This document shows, piece by piece, positions 8,716-13,667 of a stretch of DNA of 13,667 nt. This DNA comes from Candolleomyces eurysporus (Eukaryota; Basidiomycota; Agaricomycetes; Agaricales; Psathyrellaceae), in the NCBI GenBank assembly GCA_027579435.1, contig JANBPK010000025.1, positions 1 through 13,667 of the forward strand, given 5' to 3'. Under the pieces are notes generated by a model, which saw only the letters and a list, made by a program, of their open reading frames with translations, was not told the DNA's origin and did no database searches. The first letter of the stretch is position 1, and each line of letters opens with the position of its first letter. Both the position numbers and the translations under genes were made by a program.

Positions 8716-9232
8716 TCATAGATAAACTCCTGTTTCATCGTCGCCTGCAGTTTCCACCGTGGTATTCCCCTGTGTAGGCTGCTCTGTATGGGTATCATGG
8801 TTTGCTTTAGGGTTCTGTTGTTCGTAGTGTGCGCCAGAGGTGACAATTCCTTTCTCAGAAAGTGCCATCTTCAAAATCGAGATGCGTTCTTGCTGAGAAC
8901 CGCTGGAAAGCGAGTGCTCTTTATCCATCTCCCGAAACACATGGTGAAGATATTGACTTACATCACGACCACGTTGTCCTCTATTGCCTGCAGAATTTCA
9001 GGATCGGCTTCTCCTGCCCCTTTCGATTCCTCGACGTATTCCTTGAGTTGCTCTTGCGTTTCATGCAGCTTGTTCAGCGAATTCTGGAGCCTCGAAATCT
9101 CTGAGACCAACGTCAGAACATCCTCTGGCTCAATGTTGACTGAGCATGTCTACCCTCCGTTATGACGGGGACTTCCAGACCAACGGCCTCTTGCAATGTG
9201 AAAGGTTGAGTATAACGAGGCTTGTAGTCCAT
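8716..9232 (-). CDS. Small coiled-coil protein, Tma17/Adc17-like proteasome-assembly chaperone
   Basis: Three exons (9232-9181, 9139-8962, 8902-8716) join in frame to 138 aa. The core is two predicted helices: EISRLQNSLNKLHETQEQLK (with EYVEES) and, after a DPEILQAIEDN turn, VVVIGSQQERISILKMALSE. This helical hairpin, with an N-terminal FTLQEAV strand-like segment, resembles yeast Tma17/Adc17, a dedicated chaperone for Rpt6-Rpt3 pairing in 19S assembly. The C-terminal 45 residues are polar and look disordered. The first intron would be only 41 nt (9180-9140), the shortest in the window; without it the frame breaks, so either it is real or an indel is present. The start ATG sits in GATCATGGAC; an upstream leader intron is possible (GTAAGT near 9320). 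The family assignment rests on pattern similarity recalled without an alignment. Confidence 0.65.
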
Positions 9233-9357
9233 GATCAAGTTGGAAAGGACCCTAGGTACGTAACCAGTTCTAAAAATACGGACCAGCTTTTGTTTGTCTC
9301 CTGCATGGCTCCGGACTTACCGACATCACCAGCGGATCTCACCACCGGTACTCATGA
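9233..9357. promoter_or_regulatory. Short divergent promoter region, Tma17-like / FEX
   Basis: Only 125 bp separate the two facing-away start codons, so the promoters must overlap or extend into the opposite gene. On the minus strand there is a plausible intron (GTAAGT near 9320 to CTAG near 9255), suggesting a spliced leader for the Tma17-like gene whose first exon would reach almost to the FEX start. Confidence 0.4.
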
Positions 9358-10593
9358 ATGGAAGGTTCAGACATCACACCGCCCGAGCTGGAACCCCAAC
9401 TCGCAGAGCTACAAGATGCTGAGCGTACTTATCGTGCGGAGACCATCGACCGACCCCCGGACGAGGACCAGAACATAACCAGAGGGAAGGTCTACAAACC
9501 ATACGACCTGCCAGTCTTGCTCATTCTGGCCCCTGCGTCAATATTTGGGGTTTTGGCGAGACTGGGCCTCCTGGCTCTCGCATCTTTCGAAGGAGAAAGT
9601 GTTTTTCCGTTACTGTATGTTCAAGCTGCAGGCTGCTTGGTCATGGGATTTGGGCTGAGGATGAAGGAGCCTCTCGGACGATAGTAAGGCATTTCTTCTC
9701 AATACCCCTAACTATCTGACTTGCCGTGGTCAGCTATGGGCCGTTTTATACAGGCCTTACTACCGGTAGGATATTCATTCTTACCACACTCGGCCGAACT
9801 TGCAATGACCGTACTCTTTGCAAGGTTTTTGTGGTTCCCTTACGACCTTTTCCAGTTGGCAGCTGGACATTTTCAATGCATGGATCAACGCACATGATTA
9901 TCGTCGTGGTGGGCTCCGAGATGTAAGTTATCGTTATCAAAGCCGAATGCATTACATTTGCCCATACCCCCATGTTTCCAGTTCATAGACGGTGTCGGGA
10001 TTTCCGCGATGACACTCTCGGTATCCCTAGCTTCAGTTTCATTTGGTTATTCCATTGGATCAGTAACTGCTCCGTACCTCACCTTCCCCGGGTTCCCTCC
10101 CAAATGGCAGCGCTATTCAGTCACTGCGGTATGCGCACTCATATACGGCGCGTCCATCATCACATACTTCCTCCTTCCCTCTCCTTTCCGGCATCAAGCA
10201 ACAGCTGCCCTCATGTTCTCATACCCAGGAACTTTGACGCGATACTTGCTTTCTGTCGCGCTAAATCCCCGATACAAGGCCCTCCCGTCTGGAACTTTAG
10301 CTGCGAATACCCTGGGCACTGCGTTGCTCGCCGCCTTCCATGTTCTGCAATGTTTAGAGTCACCGCTGTCGAGCCACGCATGCTCGATCTTGCAAGGATT
10401 AATCGATGGGTATTGCGGGTGCTTGACAACAGTCAGCACGTTTGCTGCAGAGGTGCGGGATTTGGGCCGGTGGAAGGCGTGCAGATACACCGTGGTCAGC
10501 TGGGGACTTGGACAAATAATGATGCTTTTGATTATCGGCCCTGCAATATGGACCGGGCACGCTAGAGAGCAGATAACATGTAGATTTGGATAG
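9358..10593 (+). CDS. FEX1: Fluoride export protein (FEX, double CrcB/Fluc domain)
   Basis: Plasma-membrane protein that lowers cytoplasmic fluoride. Exons 9358-9683, 9734-9765, 9825-9922 and 9982-10593 give 355 aa, close to yeast Fex1 (375 aa). Two CrcB domains are fused, as in eukaryotes. The first signature, GFCGSLTTFSSW (residues 120-131), is split by an intron right after its first Gly. The second is GYCGCLTTVSTF (295-306). About nine hydrophobic spans are visible, beginning with PVLLILAPASIFGVLARLGL and ending with VVSWGLGQIMMLLIIGPAIW, and a linker span between the repeats lets both have antiparallel topology. The N-terminal 45 residues are acidic and cytosolic-looking. The start is the second of two nearby ATGs (the first, at 9354, is out of frame). 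The two pore signatures have degenerated differently (see finding). Confidence 0.93.
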
Positions 10594-10742
10594 AACATTT
10601 GTAGAGACTGTCAGTTGAGGCAACGAACGTGTTCCGTGCTCATGGAGATGGTGAGATCGATCGGAGTTTGGAAACTGTTGAACCTTCCAGAGGGCCGCTC
10701 GCCACAAACTCTTCCTTACTAGAATCCCCTACACACCCTAGA
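10594..10742. promoter_or_regulatory. Intergenic region upstream of CK2 beta
   Basis: These 149 bp separate the FEX stop from the CK2-beta start, both on the plus strand. The region must contain the FEX 3' end and at least part of the CKB1 promoter. No specific element is recognised. Confidence 0.35.
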
Positions 10743-12474
10743 ATGGCCCCGAAATCGTCGCAATCAGTGCCGATAGATNCCCCCCCGTGCAGGACAGCAG
10801 GAGGAGCAGGAGGCAGAGCTGGCGGCCGTTGAGGGAGACGAGCCCATGGAGGAAGGAGACGAACAGGAAGAGGGTTACAGTGCGTGTCTTTTCTCAATTG
10901 ATTTTAATTTCGCCTCCTTGGAGTCTTCACACCCTTTTCCTTTCTCCTTCCACAACCTCCTTTATGTGATTTATCTTTCTCCAACACCCTCTTTCTTGAA
11001 CAACCCCGGCGTAACTCATGGATCGTGGCTCAGCATCGTCCACCCCAACATCGACATTGACCTGGATCAGCTGGTTCTGCTCTCTTCCAGGACACGAATA
11101 TTTCTGCGAAGTCTCTGAGGATTTCATTGAAGATGACTTCAATCTAACCGGTCTCAACACGATGGTTCCCTTTTGGAAGGAGGCAATGGAGATGGTCCTC
11201 GATGTTGAACCAGGTGTGGGTTCCCAATCTTCCGTGATAAGGGTGGAACATTGTTACTCATTGCCCACAGAGGACGAAGATGCTTCCAAAATCCCAGACG
11301 TCTCTATTGTAGAGTCGTCTGCAGAGATGCTGTACGGGCTGGTACACCAGCGATACATCCTGACGCGTGCTGGCCTCCAGGCGATGGTGAGCCCATTCCG
11401 CATCGCGCCATGAGGCTCGGAAGAACTGACCATATGAGACACCTTCTCTCTTCTAGGCGGAGAAATACGAGAACGGGGTCTTTGGCTCGTGCCCACGCGT
11501 TTACTGCGTTACTTGCAATGTCGTCCCCTGCGGGCGGTCGGACATGCCTGGTGTAGATACCGTCAAGTTGTTCTGTCCCAACTGCAACGACATCTACGTG
11601 CCCCCAAGCAGCCGATTCCAAGGTGTCGATGGTAATTCTCAAAACACTTCTCCGTCTCGGTTTCCGTACTAATGCTTCGGAATAGGGGCATTTTTTGGGA
11701 CGACCTTTGCCCATCTCTTCTTCCAGACTTATCGGGAGTTGGCGCCAGCGCCGTTCTGGAAAGCGCCCTCCACCGGAGAGTCACCTCTCTCGCCTAGGAA
11801 TGTGACTGGCAGCGGCAGCAATAGGAGCTCGCCTTTCACCAATCCTAACCCATACGGCGGGCAGAAGCGAGCCAATGGCTATGTTTACGTTCCAAGGATA
11901 TACGGATTCAAAGTGAGCGAACGCGCCAAGAGTGGACCTCGCATGCAGTGGCTGCGCCTCAGACCCGAGAGTCCTGAGGAACTGGATATGGTGGACAGTA
12001 GAGGGCGCTGGATCGATGAAGACGACGAGTACGATTCAGAGGACGAGGAAGAGGAGGAGGATAGGCAGATGGAGGATTTTGACCCCGTAGGCCTATACAT
12101 TGACTGATTTACCCTGCGTGTAACTAATTTCTATGCGAATACAGGATACCGTTGACGGGGAAGAAGACGACGAAGAAGAGGAGGAGGAAGAGGAGGAGGC
12201 AGGGGTGCAGGGCCAACCATCGCATCGCCATGGTCGTCGACACAACGACTTCTCTGTGAAGGACCCTACGACTCCCAGCTCGCCGGCTTCAAGCGCTGCT
12301 CCACGCACGCCGCAGGATAGAGGGTCGCCACCACCGTTCAATCTTAGTTATTATCAAGGATTTGCAGGATTTGGCTCGCTTGGGGTCAAGGATGGCAAGG
12401 TCATGGCAGTGCGCCAGAACCTCAGCTCTGCGCAGACAGAACCATGGTCTCGGGCTACTATCACTGAGGTTTAG
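10743..12474 (+). CDS. CKB1: Casein kinase 2 regulatory subunit beta
   Basis: Beta subunits dimerise through a zinc ribbon and dock the CK2 catalytic subunits. Exons 10743-10879, 11034-11213, 11271-11386, 11457-11631, 11686-12086 and 12145-12474 give about 445 aa once the extra base marked N at 10789 is discounted; with it, exon 1 (encoding the acidic EEQEAELAAVEGDEPMEEGD) is out of frame. Diagnostic blocks: TWISWFCSLPGHEYFCEVSE, DDFNLTGLN, LYGLVHQRYILTRAGLQAM, EKYENGVFGSCPRVYC, zinc ligands in CPRVYC and LFCPNCNDIY, GAFFGTTFAHLFFQTY and VYVPRIYGFKVSERA. As in other fungi there is a Ser/Pro/Asn-rich insert before YVPRIYGF. The C-terminal extension holds two acidic tracts (about DEDDEYDSEDEEEEED and EEDDEEEEEEEEEAG) and a Ser/Pro region. 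Intron 1 is 154 nt, the longest in the window. Exon 5 remains open past its donor to a TGA at 12105-12107. Confidence 0.92.
12087..12144 (+). other. CKB1 last intron, retention gives a short isoform
   Basis: The intron runs from GTAGGC to ATACAG with a near-perfect branch sequence (TAACTAAT at 12120-12127). If it is retained, translation adds VGLYID and stops at 12105-12107, removing the final 109 residues. Splicing keeps phase 0 and joins FDP to DTVDGEED. Confidence 0.7.
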
Positions 12475-12668
12475 ATAGAGCATTTTCCCTTTTTGTAGTA
12501 CGTTCGATAAGATATGATCCAATCTAATCTTCCGCATCAAAGTCGTGAGAGTCAACTGTATAGTTGCAACAGCCACCCATGCACGTGATCTAATCGATAC
12601 TTTCAGCTTGTGCGTGCCTTTGGGACGTCGATTACAACGCCAACGCCCCTCGTCAAGACCACACCAAA
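12475..12668. promoter_or_regulatory. Intergenic region upstream of eL36
   Basis: A 194-bp gap between the CKB1 stop and the eL36 start, both on the plus strand. It should hold the CKB1 terminator and the eL36 promoter. No specific motif is claimed. Confidence 0.35.
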
Positions 12669-13159
12669 ATGGCACGAACAGGTGCGTTACTATGGCTGTT
12701 TTGAATGCAGACAGCGTATGTCTGACCGGATGAAATGCAATGTGCAGACCTCCGCGCCGGCCTCAACAAGGGGCATCCCACAACCGCCATTCCCAAGGCC
12801 CCCCGCCCTAGCCAACGCAAGGGCGTGCAATCCACCAAGACCAAGTTTGTGCGATCTGTGATTCGGGAGGTTGCTGGATTCTCTGCATATGAGCGACGGG
12901 TCCTGGAACTGCTGAGGAACTCCAAGGTGCGTTCGAAACGGCTCATTTAGGGCGAGGGAGTATGCTCAATTGAAACAACACTATCTACAGGACAAGAAGG
13001 CACGCAAGCTGACGAAGAAGAGGGTCGGTGCAATCGCGATTCTGAATCCAAGGACGAGGCTGACTGCGTATTTTACAGCTCGGGACCCTTTTGCGATCGA
13101 AGCGCAAGCTGGAAGAGCTGTCGGGTGTTATCCAGGAGAGCAGGAGGGCTGCGCATTAA
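12669..13159 (+). CDS. RPL36: 60S ribosomal protein eL36 (RPL36)
   Basis: Small basic protein of the large ribosomal subunit. Exons 12669-12681, 12748-12926, 12991-13023 and 13079-13159 give 101 aa, the normal length for fungal eL36. The first exon is only 13 nt (MART plus one base), a common layout in fungal ribosomal protein genes. Diagnostic sequence: [69 protein letters not shown] and a C-terminal RRAAH. The third intron uses the weak donor GTCGGT. Four exons in a 306-nt coding sequence is dense even for this window. Confidence 0.95.
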
Positions 13160-13468
13160 AATGGGTTGCTGTAACCACCAACGCTATGCATCATGATGTA
13201 TGTAGGCCTCCGCCCGCTGTATGCGACTTCTTTATGCGCCGAGAGCGATAGATTGATTATATGTGTGGGTACGGATGAAGTGAGGTGAGCCGGTGAGAGC
13301 GCGGCCTGGATCCGATGACCCAAGCATAATGTCAAATCAAGTCGTACGAGGAAGATCGGCTCATCGGCCGTCCAAATGGGGAAGCGAAAGTGATGCCGTG
13401 CCGAGGCTATGGTCATCATCTTGAGTCTCTTCAACTGCGCTTCACCGGACTTAGTTTCTCTCAAAATC
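13160..13468. other. Intergenic region upstream of the last gene
   Basis: These 309 bp lie between the eL36 stop and the next start codon on the same strand. No conserved frame, RNA gene or repeat is seen. It presumably holds the eL36 3' end and the promoter of the next gene. Confidence 0.4.
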
Positions 13469-13667
13469 ATGTCCACAGCTACGCTGTCCCCTCCTCAACC
13501 CGTATCCCGCAGCAGAGCCTCCTCCACCACCCTCCGCTGCAACCTCTCCCTCAACACCCTCGGTCGTCGTCGCTCCACCTCCTGCCTCAACGGCGCAGAC
13601 GACGTCCAGCCGCTCTCCTCGTCCCTCCCGCCGGTCCCAGCCACCCCGGCCCCAGCAGAGCAGTTCC
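13469..13667 (+). CDS. N-terminus of an unidentified Ser/Pro-rich protein (partial)
   Basis: An ATG at 13469 (context AATCATGTCC) opens a frame that stays open for 66 codons to the window edge. It begins MSTATLSPPQPVSRSRASST and is rich in Ser, Pro, Thr and Arg, with RSRASS and RRRSTS patterns typical of basophilic kinase sites and disordered regulatory regions. Strong C bias at third codon positions supports coding. I recognise no family; the informative part lies outside the window. Confidence 0.55.
   Translation, partial: MSTATLSPPQPVSRSRASSTTLRCNLSLNTLGRRRSTSCLNGADDVQPLSSSLPPVPATPAPAEQF

Noticed and set aside
12093..12341. Poly-Ser minus-strand frames at 11885-12341
   Set aside because: They are the reverse complement of the GAG/GAC-rich acidic tracts of CK2 beta.
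12133..12474. A separate acidic protein starting at the ATG at 12133
   Set aside because: That ATG lies inside an intron with a good branch site and acceptor; the frame joins in phase to CK2 beta exon 5.
13156..13476. Minus-strand frame downstream of eL36
   Set aside because: No recognisable domain, and it lies mostly in an intergenic region with no splice-supported extension.
1..13667. A biosynthetic gene cluster or undescribed multi-gene system
   Set aside because: The genes are unrelated conserved housekeeping genes on alternating strands; no co-oriented unknown genes, mobile elements or compositional islands are evident.

Overview
The window is nuclear DNA from a filamentous basidiomycete, most likely an Agaricomycete. 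Genes are densely packed on both strands. Nearly every gene is cut by many short introns (about 41-70 nt, one of 154 nt) with GT-AG ends and CTNAY-like branch sites. All complete proteins are recognisable fungal housekeeping proteins. The assembly is a draft: single N bases occur at 591, 2293 and 10789, two of them beside homopolymers, and one gene has a homopolymer frameshift. All exon models here were built by hand from reading frame, splice sites and family conservation.

Layout, left to right. 1-437: no confident gene, a GAGTCT hexamer repeat. 438-2200 (+): ceramide synthase of the LAG1/LAC1 family. 2330-3958 (-): DEDDh exonuclease-like protein of the Gfd2/YDR514C family. 4232-4895 (+): the centromeric histone H3 variant CENP-A/Cse4. 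5253-6448 (-): a COX18-like mitochondrial inner-membrane insertase. 6653-7427 (-): ribosomal protein eL6, with a 1-nt frameshift and an upstream ORF in its leader. 7744-8696 (+): SDT1/PHM8-like HAD pyrimidine 5'-nucleotidase. 8716-9232 (-): a small coiled-coil protein resembling the proteasome-assembly chaperone Tma17/Adc17. 9358-10593 (+): FEX/CrcB fluoride exporter. 10743-12474 (+): casein kinase 2 regulatory (beta) subunit. 12669-13159 (+): ribosomal protein eL36. 13469-13667 (+): the start of an unidentified Ser/Pro-rich protein that runs off the window.

The genes do not form a pathway. Three pairs are divergent over short shared upstream regions (Gfd2-like/CENP-A 273 bp, eL6/nucleotidase 316 bp, Tma17-like/FEX 125 bp). 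Three are convergent, one of them with only 19 bp between stop codons. I see no mobile element, CRISPR array, tRNA or rRNA, and no convincing undescribed multi-gene system. The most interesting signals are local: an H3-like TARKSTGG stretch and a long loop 1 in CENP-A, asymmetric degeneration of the two pores in the fluoride exporter, a GC-AG intron and tandem acceptors in LAG1, an intron in the CK2-beta gene whose retention would remove the C-terminal tail, and the upstream ORF of eL6.
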